The notes: generated from the sequence alone by a model not told the origin. Counted from the stretch's first letter, positions 18,524 through 29,078 are shown. The stretch is 64,000 nucleotides of DNA from Microbacterium sp. (GCA_003248655.1 QFPM01000004.1:62001-126000), one strand, 5' to 3'. A program made the numbers and translations.

Positions 18524-19012
18524 ATGTCCGAAGAAACGGTCGTCACCGCAGACACCGTCGAGCCGCCCCAGAAGAAGGTCGGCATCGTCAAGCTCGCCGG
18601 AGTCCTCGGCATCCTCGGCGGAATCGTGCTCATCGTCGTCGGCGTCGTCGTGTGGGTCATGGTCTCGAGCCAGTTGCGCGCCGAGAACATCGTCGTTCCC
18701 GACGACGCGATGGCCTTCCAGGGTCAGACCGTTGCGGGACCCTTCACCGCCTTCGTGCAGGCCGACATCATCCAGCACCACGCACTCGAGGCCTCCGGCG
18801 GCAAGACGTACGCCGAACTCGACCGCGACGACCCGGTGCGCGCCACGATGATGAACGCCTCGTTCCTGCGGGCGTCGCTGTTCACGTCGGTCGTGTCGTT
18901 CGGTGTCGCGGCCTTCGCGATCGGCGTCGGCATCCTGTCGATCTTCTTCGGACTAGCTCTGAACCGGCTCGCCTCGGTACCGGTCGTGGTGCGAAGGTCG
19001 AGCGTCGTCTGA
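18524..19012 (+). CDS. two-helix membrane protein of unknown function
   Basis: 162 residues with GAGAGGAAC ahead of the ATG. Membrane helices at ~22-48 (VKLAGVLGILGGIVLIVVGV) and ~115-145 (ASLFTSVVSFGVAAFAIGVG) enclose an external loop with the conserved-looking stretch HHALEASGGKTYAELDRDDP. I recall similar actinobacterial proteins labelled aromatic ring-opening dioxygenase LigA in databases; nothing here supports an enzyme, so that label should not be used. Confidence 0.8.
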   Translation: MSEETVVTADTVEPPQKKVGIVKLAGVLGILGGIVLIVVGVVVWVMVSSQLRAENIVVPDDAMAFQGQTVAGPFTAFVQADIIQHHALEASGGKTYAELDRDDPVRATMMNASFLRASLFTSVVSFGVAAFAIGVGILSIFFGLALNRLASVPVVVRRSSVV

Positions 19013-19032
19013 GCGCCCGGCGCGGGTAGGCG

Positions 19033-20043
19033 ATGTCGTTCGCGGCGCCTCTGGAGCCAGTCGATGCGCTGACCGAGATCGCGACCCTGCTCGAACGCGA
19101 ACGGGCGTCGCGCTACCGGTCGAAGGCGTTCCGCGCGGCCGCCGCGGCCATCGAGGGTCTTTCCTCGGAGCAGTTGGCGGATGCCGCGGCGCTGCGCCGG
19201 CGGCCAGGCATCGGCGACTCGTCGCTTGCCGTCATTCAAGAGGCTCTCGCCGGTCGCGTGCCCCGGTACCTGACCGAGTTGCGTGCGCGCTACGCGCCCG
19301 CAACGTCGGGGTTGCGGGCGGCGCTGCGGGGTGACCTGCACGCGCACTCGGAATGGTCGGACGGCACGACCCCGATCGAGGTCATGGCGGCGGCCGCGCG
19401 CGCACTTGGCCATGAGTACCTCGCGATCACCGACCATTCGCCGCGGCTCACGGTCGCCCGCGGGCTGTCGGCCGAGCGGCTGCGTGAGCAACTCGACGTC
19501 GTCGCCGGTGTCGATGTCGCGGGTCTCGCGTTGTTGAGCGGGATCGAGGTCGACATCCTCGACGACGGCTCACTCGACCAGGAGGACGCGCTGCTGGGCG
19601 AGCTCGACGTCGTCGTCGCGTCGGCGCATTCGAAGCTGCGGATGCCGCGGCGCGAGATGACGCGGCGGCTCGTGGCGGCGGCATCCCACGCTCGAATCGA
19701 CGTGCTCGGTCATGTGACAGGCAGGCTCATCGCGGGGGAGCGCGGGCGCCGGCCGCCGTCGGAGTTCGATGCGACGGCCGTCTTCGCCGCGTGCGCGCAA
19801 CACGGCGTCGCGGTCGAGATCAACTCGCGGCCCGAGCGCGAGGACCCGCCCGACGAGCTGATCGCCCTCGCCCTCGACGCGGGATGCCTGTTCTCGATCG
19901 ACTCCGACGCGCACGCGCCCGGCCAGTTGGGTTTGCTCGACGAAGGAGCCGCGCGCGCGGAGCGGGCGGGCGTGCCGGCCGAGCGGATCGTGACGACGTG
20001 GGAGCTGCCGCGCTTGCGCGAGTGGCTTAGGCGCGCGCGCTGA
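19033..20043 (+). CDS. PHP domain phosphoesterase with N-terminal helix-hairpin-helix region (PolX C-terminal-like)
   Basis: 336 residues. An N-terminal helical part (~10-90) with ERERASRYRSKAFRAAAAAIEGL and RRPGIGDSSLAVIQEAL resembles the Pol beta 8-kDa/HhH region; residues ~100-330 are a PHP domain with metal ligands HAHSEWSDG (His103, His105), ITDHS (Asp134, His135), SGIEVDI (Glu172), ASAHS (His199), GHVTGR (His227) and DSDAH (Asp292, His294). The polymerase palm that PolX carries in between is absent, so a nuclease or phosphatase is likelier than a polymerase. Its 3' end overlaps the convergent exonuclease gene by 17 bp. Confidence 0.85.
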   Translation: MSFAAPLEPVDALTEIATLLERERASRYRSKAFRAAAAAIEGLSSEQLADAAALRRRPGIGDSSLAVIQEALAGRVPRYLTELRARYAPATSGLRAALRGDLHAHSEWSDGTTPIEVMAAAARALGHEYLAITDHSPRLTVARGLSAERLREQLDVVAGVDVAGLALLSGIEVDILDDGSLDQEDALLGELDVVVASAHSKLRMPRREMTRRLVAAASHARIDVLGHVTGRLIAGERGRRPPSEFDATAVFAACAQHGVAVEINSRPEREDPPDELIALALDAGCLFSIDSDAHAPGQLGLLDEGAARAERAGVPAERIVTTWELPRLREWLRRAR

Positions 20044-20944
20044 TCGCGGCGGCGGCCCGGTCGAGCGACGCGCCGAGGTTCCAGGCGTCACGCACCGTCG
20101 CCAGGGCATCCGGGTCGGCGGCGCGCAGGCGTGCGTCGACGGCGGGAAGCTCGAGCGTGCGCACGACCTCGACGACCGTCGGCGCGACCGCGAGGTAGTC
20201 GGACGCCGCAAGGATCTTCGCGCGGATGCCCGCGGTCATCCCCTCGCCGGCCTCGGCCGCAGCGCGGATGCCCGCGAGGTCGCCGTGCTCGGCGAGGAGC
20301 GTCGCGGCGGTCTTCTCGCCGATGCCCGCGACGCCCGGGAGCCCGTCGGAGGCGTCCCCGCGCAGCACCGCGAAGTCGGCGTACTGCGACGGCAGCACGC
20401 GATACTTCTCGACAACGGTCGCTTCGTTGAGCACCTCGAGGTTGCTCATGCCGCGGCCGGTATAGATCACGCCGATGCCGCGGACGTCATCGACGAGCTG
20501 AAATAGGTCGCGGTCGCCCGTGACGACATTCACGGGGAGCGACGCCTGCGACGCGAAGCTCGCGATGACATCGTCCGCCTCGTGCGCGGCTGCGCCGACC
20601 ACGGGGATGCCGAGTGCGGCGAGTTCCTCGCGGATCACCGGAACCTGGATCTCGAGGGGATCGGGCACCTCTTCGACATCGGGACCGATCTCGACGACCT
20701 CCGCCACGCGGTGCGCCTTGTAGCTCGGGATGAGGTCGACGCGCCATTGCGGGCGCCAGTCGTCGTCCCAGCAGGCGATGACGTGGGTCGGCTCGTACGT
20801 CGAGACGAGCTTCGCGATCATGTCGAGGAGCCCCCGCGCCGCGTTGACGGGCCGCCCGTCGGGCGCCTTCACCGTGTCGGGAACCCCGTAGAACGCGCGG
20901 AAGTAGAGGCTCGCGGTGTCGAGCAACATGAGGCGATCGGTCAC
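20027..20944 (-). CDS. 5'-3' exonuclease, FEN-1/Pol I N-terminal type
   Basis: 305 residues from the GTG at 20944 (VTDRLMLLDTASLYFRAFYG). Matches the 5' nuclease domain of DNA polymerase I as a stand-alone protein: active-site acidic residues in LLDTAS, EADDVIASF, VTGDRDLFQLV and LRGDASDGLPGVAGIGEKTA, the last starting the H3TH DNA-binding motif. Likely removes RNA primers or flaps. A CAGGAT box lies 6 nt before the start on the minus strand and no ribosome binding site is seen. Confidence 0.93.
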   Translation of the reverse strand: MTDRLMLLDTASLYFRAFYGVPDTVKAPDGRPVNAARGLLDMIAKLVSTYEPTHVIACWDDDWRPQWRVDLIPSYKAHRVAEVVEIGPDVEEVPDPLEIQVPVIREELAALGIPVVGAAAHEADDVIASFASQASLPVNVVTGDRDLFQLVDDVRGIGVIYTGRGMSNLEVLNEATVVEKYRVLPSQYADFAVLRGDASDGLPGVAGIGEKTAATLLAEHGDLAGIRAAAEAGEGMTAGIRAKILAASDYLAVAPTVVEVVRTLELPAVDARLRAADPDALATVRDAWNLGASLDRAAAAISARA

Positions 20945-20964
20945 GCGCCCATCCTGGCACGTGG

Positions 20965-21732
20965 TCAGCAGCCGGGGCCGAGGGGGTCTTCGAGGCACGT
21001 GCGGTCGACGAGCGCGGTGCGCACCTCGACGATGCTCACCGTCGTCGCCGGGGTCGGAATCTCGAGGAGGCCCGGCACCGGGATCCACCCGTTGCCGAAG
21101 TCGACCGTCGCGGAGTACCGCACGACGGCGGATGCCGTGTATGTGCCGCGCTCGGCATACGCGTGGCTCGTGGGCGTCGGGCTGAACTGGGCGAGCCCCA
21201 GCTGCGCCCACGTGCGCCCACCGCTCGGAGCCGTGCGGGTGCCGCCGTCGCCGTAGGTGAAAAGGACGGAGGCGGGTGTGAACCGCACCGTCACCGGCAG
21301 GCCGAACAGTGCGCCGGTGCTTTCATGCGATTCGGCGCCGACGACGAAGTTCATCGGCATCCCGACGACGCCGATTCCGTCGGGCTCGTCGGCGACGGGC
21401 ACGGATGCGGGTGCGAACGATGCGACGTCGGTCAGTGTGGGGGTGATGTTGACGAGGGTGGCTCGAAACCCGTTCCCGCACACCCTCGTCGGGATCGACA
21501 CGCACTCCGGTGGCTCGGTAGCCGGCGGCTCTGACCCGGGGTCGTCGGTGGCTCCGTTGCCGGCGCTGTTCCCTCCGCCGCCCGCGCCTGGACGCGTGCC
21601 CCCGATATCCACGCTCGACCCGGAGTTCGTGATCGAGCATGTGCCGTTCGCGACGGCGATTGCTGAACATGTCTGGGTCGCTTGCGCCTGCGCAGTCAAG
21701 CCCGTCAGCGCGAGCACGAGCTCAATCAGCAT
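20965..21732 (-). CDS. exported protein with PKD-like C-terminal region
   Basis: 255 residues. A hydrophobic N-terminus (MLIELVLALTGLTAQAQATQ) looks like a signal peptide; then a Gly/Pro/Ser-rich linker with EPPATEPPECVSIPTRVCGNG, and a C-terminal half with FTYGDGG and PTSHAYAERGTYTASAVV, the hallmark of a PKD-like beta-sandwich. Six or more cysteines suggest disulfides. The ATG overlaps the stop of the upstream lipoprotein gene by 7 bp, so the two are translated together. Function unknown; presumably a cell-surface partner of that lipoprotein. Confidence 0.75.
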   Translation of the reverse strand: MLIELVLALTGLTAQAQATQTCSAIAVANGTCSITNSGSSVDIGGTRPGAGGGGNSAGNGATDDPGSEPPATEPPECVSIPTRVCGNGFRATLVNITPTLTDVASFAPASVPVADEPDGIGVVGMPMNFVVGAESHESTGALFGLPVTVRFTPASVLFTYGDGGTRTAPSGGRTWAQLGLAQFSPTPTSHAYAERGTYTASAVVRYSATVDFGNGWIPVPGLLEIPTPATTVSIVEVRTALVDRTCLEDPLGPGC

Positions 21733-22256
21733 GACCCGGAATTCTCGCTGGGCGTCACGTCGTCCAGAAGGAGCCCAGTAGCGCTCCGGGCTGATGTGAA
21801 GGACAGGTTCAGAGCGACAGAAGGCGCTCGATCAGTGGGTGTCGTGGTGGTGCCGTTCGCGTCGACGACCTTCGTCTGAGAAACATCGAGGCAGGCAGTC
21901 GCGAACACCTTGGATTCGCTGACAGCCCAGCTTTGCGGCGCGAATGCGACGACCGAGAAGTCACCCTCTATCGAAAATCCCTCAGCGTAATAGGTCGAGA
22001 AATCTCGCCGGTCTGCCGCGTTAGCGGCTCCCGTCGTCCATGAGAAGGCGGGCTCAAACGTCTCGGGATCGGTGAAGTCGATCCCGTTCAGTGCATCGAT
22101 GTAAGCCCGATACGTCGCCTCGGCCGCCGCAAAGGCCTCGTCCTCCGAGGCGAATCCGGTCGGGGTGGGGCTCGGGGCGGGCTCGGGAACGCACGCGGTC
22201 AGCAGGGCGATGGCGAGCAGCGCGCCGCCCACCGCACTCGTCGTCCGCCGTCTCAT
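21726..22256 (-). CDS. lipoprotein of unknown function
   Basis: 176 residues with a clear lipoprotein signal: basic start, hydrophobic core GGALLAIALL, lipobox LTAC (Cys22), then a Pro/Thr linker (VPEPAPSPTPTGF). The mature domain (~35-150) has EDEAFAAAEATYRAYIDALN, recalling small actinobacterial lipoproteins with a cystatin/NTF2-like fold, but I do not assign a family. A TAGCGT box lies 7 nt before the ATG on the minus strand (22264-22269). It overlaps the next exported protein gene. Confidence 0.8.
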   Translation of the reverse strand: MRRRTTSAVGGALLAIALLTACVPEPAPSPTPTGFASEDEAFAAAEATYRAYIDALNGIDFTDPETFEPAFSWTTGAANAADRRDFSTYYAEGFSIEGDFSVVAFAPQSWAVSESKVFATACLDVSQTKVVDANGTTTTPTDRAPSVALNLSFTSARSATGLLLDDVTPSENSGSC

Positions 22257-22334
22257 GACCCCTACGCTATCGATTCACCGGCGACGCGCCCCGGGTTATC
22301 CACAGCCCCACGTCGTCCGCGTAGGGTCTATCGC

Positions 22335-22757
22335 ATGTCGTTCGGACCCGCCGCGCAGCGCCCGCACGCACTGCCCGGCGACGCACCGTGTCCGTGCGGG
22401 GGCGGCAGGTTCGCCGAGTGCTGTGGACCTCTCCTCGGCGGCGTTCCCGCCGACGCGCCCGAGGCGCTTATGCGATCGCGGTACACGGCCTTCGCGGTCG
22501 GTGACACGGTTTATCTGCTGGCGACCTGGCATCCGTCGACCGCTCCCGAGCGGATCGACCTCGATCCCGCGCAGCGCTGGGACCGGCTCGAGATCGTGGA
22601 CTCCTCGCTCGACGGCCGACGCGGGAGCGTCGAGTTCCGCGCTCACTGGTCTGCCGGAGCGGACGGGGGAGTGCTGCACGAAGTCAGCCGCTTCCGGCTG
22701 GCCGCGGGCCGCTGGTACTACCTCGACGGCGACGTCGACGCGATCCGCACCTTCTGA
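22335..22757 (+). CDS. YchJ/UPF0225 family protein with SEC-C-type zinc site
   Basis: 140 residues. CPCGGGRFAECCGPLL (~19-34) is the SEC-C-like zinc-binding motif, followed by the YchJ core: PEALMRSRYTAFAVGDTVYLLATWHPST and VEFRAHW...LHEVSRFRLAAGRWYYLDGD, an NTF2-like fold. Function not established. TAGGGT (22322-22327) ends 7 nt before the ATG and no ribosome binding site is present. Divergent from the lipoprotein gene; the 78-bp gap also holds one TTATCCACA word (22296-22304). Confidence 0.88.
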   Translation: MSFGPAAQRPHALPGDAPCPCGGGRFAECCGPLLGGVPADAPEALMRSRYTAFAVGDTVYLLATWHPSTAPERIDLDPAQRWDRLEIVDSSLDGRRGSVEFRAHWSAGADGGVLHEVSRFRLAAGRWYYLDGDVDAIRTF

Positions 22758-22796
22758 CGGGCCTAGCGCACCCCCTGACCGGCGTAGCGTGGGGAT

Positions 22797-23789
22797 ATGT
22801 CGCCCACACGCCCCGACCGAGCCGCCGCGGCGCAGGCCGCACCCGCCTCGCTCGTCACCGTCATCGTGGCGCTCGGCGCGAACTTTCTCATCGCCGTGGC
22901 TAAGACGGTCGCCGCCGCACTCACGGGCGCTGCGTCGATGGTCGCGGAGGCCGCGCACTCGTGGGCCGACACGGGTAACGAGGTGTTCCTCTATATCGCG
23001 GCGCGGCGGAGCGTGAAGCCGTCCGACGCGCGGCATCCGTTCGGATATGGACGCGAGGCGTACGTGTGGTCGCTGTTCGCGGCGTTCGGACTGTTCGCGG
23101 TCGGTGCGGGCGTATCGGTGATGCACGGCGTGCAGGAGCTGCTCGACCCCGCACCGGCCGAGCGGTTCGGCATCTCCTACGTCGTGCTCGGGGTCGCGTT
23201 CGTCCTCGAGGGGGCATCGTTCCTGCAGGCGCTGCGCCAGTCTCGTCGCGAGGCGACTGCGACGCACCGTGATCTGCTCGACCATGTCATGGGCACGTCC
23301 GACCCGACGCTGCGCGCCGTCTTCTTCGAAGACGCGGCGGCGCTCATCGGTCTCGTGATCGCGTTCGCCGGCATCCTCGCTCATCAGCTCACCGGATCGT
23401 CGATACCGGATGCCGTGGGCTCGATCCTCGTCGGCGTGCTGCTCGCGATCGTCGCGGTCGTGCTCATTCGGCAGAACCGGCGGTTCCTCGTCGGCGTCTC
23501 GGTCGACCCTGCGGTGCGGGCGGCGGCGCTCCAGCGTCTGCTCGCCCACCCCGACATCACCCGCGTCACGTACCTTCACCTCGAGTACGTCGGCCCGGGG
23601 CGCGTCTTCCTCATCGCCGCGGTGGATCTCGCCGGCGACAGCGCAGAGCACGAGGTCGCAGCCCGGCTGAACGCGATCGAGGACGAGCTCGCGACCAGCC
23701 CCCGCGTGGCTTGGGCGGTGCTCACCCTGTCGCGCCCCGGCGCGCCGGCGCTCGACGCCGAAAGCCCCGCCGAACCGCTCCGCGGCTGA
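22797..23789 (+). CDS. cation diffusion facilitator family transporter
   Basis: 330 residues, about six membrane helices plus a cytoplasmic C-terminal domain. Exports divalent metals such as Zn, Fe or Mn by proton antiport. The metal site in helix 2 reads EAAHSWADTGNE (His/Asp of the HxxxD motif) and helix 5 has EDAAALIGLVIAF with the second acidic pair. HPFGYGREAYVWSLFAAFG is a family signature. TAGCGT (22785-22790) lies 6 nt before the ATG. Metal specificity cannot be read from sequence. Confidence 0.9.
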   Translation: MSPTRPDRAAAAQAAPASLVTVIVALGANFLIAVAKTVAAALTGAASMVAEAAHSWADTGNEVFLYIAARRSVKPSDARHPFGYGREAYVWSLFAAFGLFAVGAGVSVMHGVQELLDPAPAERFGISYVVLGVAFVLEGASFLQALRQSRREATATHRDLLDHVMGTSDPTLRAVFFEDAAALIGLVIAFAGILAHQLTGSSIPDAVGSILVGVLLAIVAVVLIRQNRRFLVGVSVDPAVRAAALQRLLAHPDITRVTYLHLEYVGPGRVFLIAAVDLAGDSAEHEVAARLNAIEDELATSPRVAWAVLTLSRPGAPALDAESPAEPLRG

Positions 23790-23972
23790 ACGGTCACCAC
23801 CCGACAGAGGGATCGTCGGTTCTGTTAGCATGGAATGTCACGCGTGTGGCCACGTTGCCCGCGCGAGTCATCGCACGATAATCCAACCGCTTCAGCCTCG
23901 GCATCCGTTCGCGTGCGCGCGTTCGCCGAGACCGAAGCCCGACACCCCAACCATCCAAGGACAACCCACTAC

Positions 23973-25424
23973 ATGACTACCGCAACGACCGCCCCGGCCA
24001 CCAAGCAGGTCGCCATCAACGACATCGGATCTGCTGAAGACTTCCTGGCCGCGGTCGAGAAGACCCTCAAGTTCTTCAACGACGGAGACCTCATCGAAGG
24101 CACCGTCGTGAAGATCGACCGCGACGAGGTCCTCCTCGACGTCGGATACAAGACCGAGGGCGTCATCCCCTCGCGCGAGCTCTCCATCAAGCACGACGTC
24201 GACCCGAACGAGGTCGTCAAGGTCGGCGACGAGGTCGAAGCCCTCGTTCTCCAGAAGGAGGACAAGGAAGGCCGCCTCATCCTCTCCAAGAAGCGCGCGC
24301 AGTACGAGCGTGCGTGGGGCGACGTGGAGAAGATCAAGGAGAACGACGGTGTCGTCACCGGCTCCGTGATCGAGGTCGTCAAGGGTGGTCTCATCGTCGA
24401 CATCGGCCTGCGCGGCTTCCTTCCCGCGTCGCTCATCGAGCTGCGCCGCGTCCGCGACCTCACGCCGTACCTCGGCCAGGAGATCGAGGCGAAGATCCTC
24501 GAGCTCGACAAGAACCGCAACAACGTCGTGCTCTCGCGCCGCGCCCTGCTCGAGCAGACGCAGTCCGAGTCGCGCACCACGTTCCTCAACAACCTGCACA
24601 AGGGCCAGGTCCGCAAGGGCGTCGTCTCGTCGATCGTCAACTTCGGTGCGTTCGTCGACCTCGGCGGCGTCGACGGCCTCGTGCACGTCTCCGAGCTGTC
24701 CTGGAAGCACATCGAGCACGCGTCCGAGGTTGTCGAGGTGGGCCAGGAGGTCACCGTCGAGATCCTCGAGGTCGACCTCGACCGCGAGCGCGTCTCGCTG
24801 TCGCTGAAGGCGACGCAGGAGGACCCGTGGCAGGTCTTCGCCCGCACGCACGCGATCGGCCAGGTCGCGCCGGGCAAGGTCACCAAGCTCGTCCCGTTCG
24901 GCGCGTTCGTGCGCGTCGCGGACGGCATCGAGGGTCTCGTGCACATCTCCGAGCTGTCGGGCAAGCACGTCGAGCTCGCCGAGCAGGTCGTGTCGGTCGG
25001 CGAAGAGGTCTTCGTGAAGATCATCGACATCGACCTCGAGCGCCGTCGCATCTCGCTGTCGCTCAAGCAGGCGAACGAGTCGGTCGACCCGACCGGCACC
25101 GAGTTCGACCCGGCGCTGTACGGCATGGCGACCGAGTACGACGAGAACGGCGAGTACAAGTACCCCGAGGGCTTCGACCCCGAGTCGGGTGCCTGGCTCG
25201 AGGGCTTCGACGCGCAGCGCGAGAAGTGGGAGCAGGAGTACGCTGCCGCCCAGGCTCGCTGGGAGGCGCACAAGACCGCCGTCGCGAAGACGCTCGAGGC
25301 CGAGGCCAACGCTCCGACCGAATCGTCGAGCTCGTCGTCTTCGTTCTCGTCCGAGTCGTCGAGCGGCACGCTCGCCGACGACGAGGCTCTCGCGGCTCTC
25401 CGCGAGAAGCTCTCGGGCAACTGA
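23973..25424 (+). CDS. rpsA: 30S ribosomal protein S1
   Basis: 483 residues from the ATG at 23973 (MTTATTAPATKQVAIND), as usual for actinobacteria; the frame is open ~140 nt upstream but that part does not resemble S1. Four S1 RNA-binding domains (about 35-105, 120-190, 205-275, 290-360), each with a signature such as GTVVKIDRDEVLLDVGYKTEG or GVVSSIVNFGAFVDLGGVDGLVHVSELSW (quoted across the domain joints). The C-terminal tail is acidic and ends with a serine-rich stretch (~450-470). AAGG at 23957-23960 is a weak, distant binding site. The 183-nt gap before it holds TTAGCAT around 23825, a possible -10 box. Confidence 0.95.
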   Translation: MTTATTAPATKQVAINDIGSAEDFLAAVEKTLKFFNDGDLIEGTVVKIDRDEVLLDVGYKTEGVIPSRELSIKHDVDPNEVVKVGDEVEALVLQKEDKEGRLILSKKRAQYERAWGDVEKIKENDGVVTGSVIEVVKGGLIVDIGLRGFLPASLIELRRVRDLTPYLGQEIEAKILELDKNRNNVVLSRRALLEQTQSESRTTFLNNLHKGQVRKGVVSSIVNFGAFVDLGGVDGLVHVSELSWKHIEHASEVVEVGQEVTVEILEVDLDRERVSLSLKATQEDPWQVFARTHAIGQVAPGKVTKLVPFGAFVRVADGIEGLVHISELSGKHVELAEQVVSVGEEVFVKIIDIDLERRRISLSLKQANESVDPTGTEFDPALYGMATEYDENGEYKYPEGFDPESGAWLEGFDAQREKWEQEYAAAQARWEAHKTAVAKTLEAEANAPTESSSSSSSFSSESSSGTLADDEALAALREKLSGN

Positions 25425-25440
25425 GCCAGACACACACGCA

Positions 25441-25486
25441 CGAGAGGGCCGTCGCCCCGGGTTTCACCCGGGCGGCGGCCCTCTCG
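25441..25486 (+). terminator. GC-rich hairpin after rpsA
   Basis: CGAGAGGGCCG...CCCCGGGT, loop TTC, then ACCCGGGC...GGCCCTCTCG: stem of ~20 bp with one asymmetry. It lies 16 nt after the rpsA stop and before coaE. There is no clear U tract, as is usual for actinobacterial terminators. Confidence 0.75.
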
Positions 25487-25521
25487 CCGCTGTGGCGCAG
25501 GTCCATGGCATCCTCGTAGTC

Positions 25522-26124
25522 ATGCCTCTCATCGCGCTCACCGGCGGCATCGCGTCGGGCAAGTCCACGATCGCCCGGCGGCTGGCCGAGCGGGGCGCGA
25601 TCGTGGTCGACGCGGATGCGATCGTGCGCGACGTGCAGCAGCCCGGATCGGCCGCTCTCGACGAGATCGCGCGCGAGTTCGGCGCGGACCTCATCGGCGC
25701 GGACGGGGCGCTCGACCGCTCGGCGCTCGGTGCGCTGGTGTTCGGCGACCCGGATGCCCTAGCGCGCCTCAACGCGATCATCCATCCCGCGGTGCGAGAG
25801 GAATCGGTGCGTCGGTTCGCGGAGGCCTTCGCAGCGGATGCCGGGGCGGTCGTCGTCTACGACGTGCCACTTCTCGTGGAGGCGCGGGTCGACGATCCGT
25901 GGGACCTCATCGTCGTGGCGGATGCCCCCGCTGCGCTGCGCGCGAGGCGGCTCGTGGAGCTGCGCGGGCTCAGCGAGGCGGATGCCGCGGCGCGCATCGC
26001 CTCGCAGGTCAGCGACGAGGCCCGCCGGGCGATCGCCGATGTCGTGATCGATACCTCGGGGACCGTCGCCGAGACGCTTGCGCAGACCGACGCGCTGTGG
26101 GATCGGATTCAGGCGGCGGACTGA
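25522..26124 (+). CDS. coaE: dephospho-CoA kinase
   Basis: 200 residues. Phosphorylates dephospho-CoA in the last step of CoA synthesis. P-loop GGIASGKST (8-16), DADAIVRDVQQPGSAAL, HPAVREE and VVYDVPLLVEA are family landmarks; the second half with RRLVELRGLSEADAAARIASQ binds substrate. Start at 25522; a CATCCT box (25509-25514) is 7 nt upstream, without a ribosome binding site. Converges on the DUF4126 gene with a 16-bp overlap. Confidence 0.94.
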   Translation: MPLIALTGGIASGKSTIARRLAERGAIVVDADAIVRDVQQPGSAALDEIAREFGADLIGADGALDRSALGALVFGDPDALARLNAIIHPAVREESVRRFAEAFAADAGAVVVYDVPLLVEARVDDPWDLIVVADAPAALRARRLVELRGLSEADAAARIASQVSDEARRAIADVVIDTSGTVAETLAQTDALWDRIQAAD

Positions 26125-26708
26125 GCGCGCGCCTGCGCGCGCACGCGCGCCCGTCGCCGCAGTAGCGCGACGACCCCGACGATCAGCAGCACGAGCAGGA
26201 TCGCTGCCACGATCGGCACGAGGATCGCCGTCACGGCGAGAGCGAAGGACGAGACGTCTTCCGCCGTCGAGAGGGCGGGTGCGGCGAGCCCCGCCGACGC
26301 GAGGTTCGCGACCGGGCGCACCGTGGCTTTCGCGCCGTGCACGAGGAGCGCGATGACGACACCGACGGCGATCGGCACCCACGCGCCGTCCGAGAAGAGT
26401 TGCGCCGGGTCGGTGATCGTCTCCGCCGTCGTTCCCGCCCCGAACGCGATACCGCCCGCCGCCGGGCGGATGATCGTCTGGATGACGTCGTTGACCGAAT
26501 CCACCGCCGGGATCTTGTCGGCGACGATCTCGATGACGAGCAGGATGCCGACGACCCAGAGGGCGATGTCGCTCGAGAGCCAGGTCCATGCGCCGGGCAG
26601 ATCGAACCCCGGCGCGAGACGGTCGAGAACGCCCAGCACGAACAGCGGCATCCACGCGTTCAGGCCCGCCGCAGCGGCGAGACTCGATCCGACGACGAAC
26701 TCCAGCAT
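26109..26708 (-). CDS. DUF4126 family membrane protein
   Basis: 199 residues from the ATG at 26708 (MLEFVVGSSLAAAAGLNAWMPLF). Several helices, the SLAAAAGLNAWMPLFVLGV start and PAAGGIAFGAG core fit DUF4126, a family of small multi-pass proteins of unknown function. The basic C-terminus (LLRRRARVRAQARAQ) faces the cytoplasm. TACGCT on the minus strand lies 6 nt before the ATG, again suggesting a leaderless transcript; a GTG at 26729 is an alternative start. Confidence 0.82.
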   Translation of the reverse strand: MLEFVVGSSLAAAAGLNAWMPLFVLGVLDRLAPGFDLPGAWTWLSSDIALWVVGILLVIEIVADKIPAVDSVNDVIQTIIRPAAGGIAFGAGTTAETITDPAQLFSDGAWVPIAVGVVIALLVHGAKATVRPVANLASAGLAAPALSTAEDVSSFALAVTAILVPIVAAILLVLLIVGVVALLRRRARVRAQARAQSAA

Positions 26709-26818
26709 GATCCCAGCGTAGGGATACACGGGCGATATGGCGGCGCAACGGCCCGTTCATCTCTCCTCGCTATCGTCGACGGCATGACCTGATCCCTCAC
26801 TCTCGAACGGAGACGACC

Positions 26819-26920
26819 ATGCCCCAACCCTCTCTCGCAGCGCGGCGGTCCGACCCGGATTTCGAGTGGGACGACTTCGCGACGGGCGACTTCGAGTCGG
26901 GCGAAGACGAAGCCGCCTGA
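26819..26920 (+). CDS. possible 33-residue acidic peptide
   Basis: A short ATG-to-TGA frame preceded by GGAGA at 7-nt spacing, one of the better ribosome binding sites nearby. The peptide starts MPQPSLAARRSDP and its second half is strongly acidic with the repeated pattern DFEWDDF / GDFESGED. It lies alone between DUF4126 and uvrB, 76 nt before the uvrB start. No family is recognised; it could be a real micro-protein, or a chance frame in GC-rich DNA. Confidence 0.4.
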   Translation: MPQPSLAARRSDPDFEWDDFATGDFESGEDEAA

Positions 26921-26968
26921 GCGGGTTCGCTCGCCGAAGGATGGTGCCGACGGCGAACACGCGCCCGA

Positions 26969-26990
26969 TGTCGGAGGCCCCGCCTACCCT
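26969..26990 (+). promoter_or_regulatory. PafBC-type (RecA-NDp) DNA-damage promoter of uvrB
   Basis: TGTCGGAG (26969-26976), 8 nt, then TACCCT (26985-26990). This fits the actinobacterial RecA-independent damage promoter, recalled as tTGTCRGTG-N8-TANNNT, with the exact N8 spacing and two mismatches in the first half (ATGTCGGAG for TTGTCRGTG). The ATG of uvrB begins 7 nt after the last base, where the transcript should start. Confidence 0.65.
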
Positions 26991-26996
26991 GGAACA

Positions 26997-29077
<2,081 letters not shown>

Positions 29078-29078
<1 letters not shown>

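Noticed and set aside
18524..19012. Aromatic ring-opening dioxygenase LigA
   Set aside because: The similarity is to a database label for small actinobacterial membrane proteins; no dioxygenase residues are present.
22296..22304. Consensus DnaA box TTATCCACA in a divergent promoter
   Set aside because: A single 9-mer is expected about once by chance in a window this size on both strands; no cluster or AT-rich region is present, and no dnaA/dnaN nearby.
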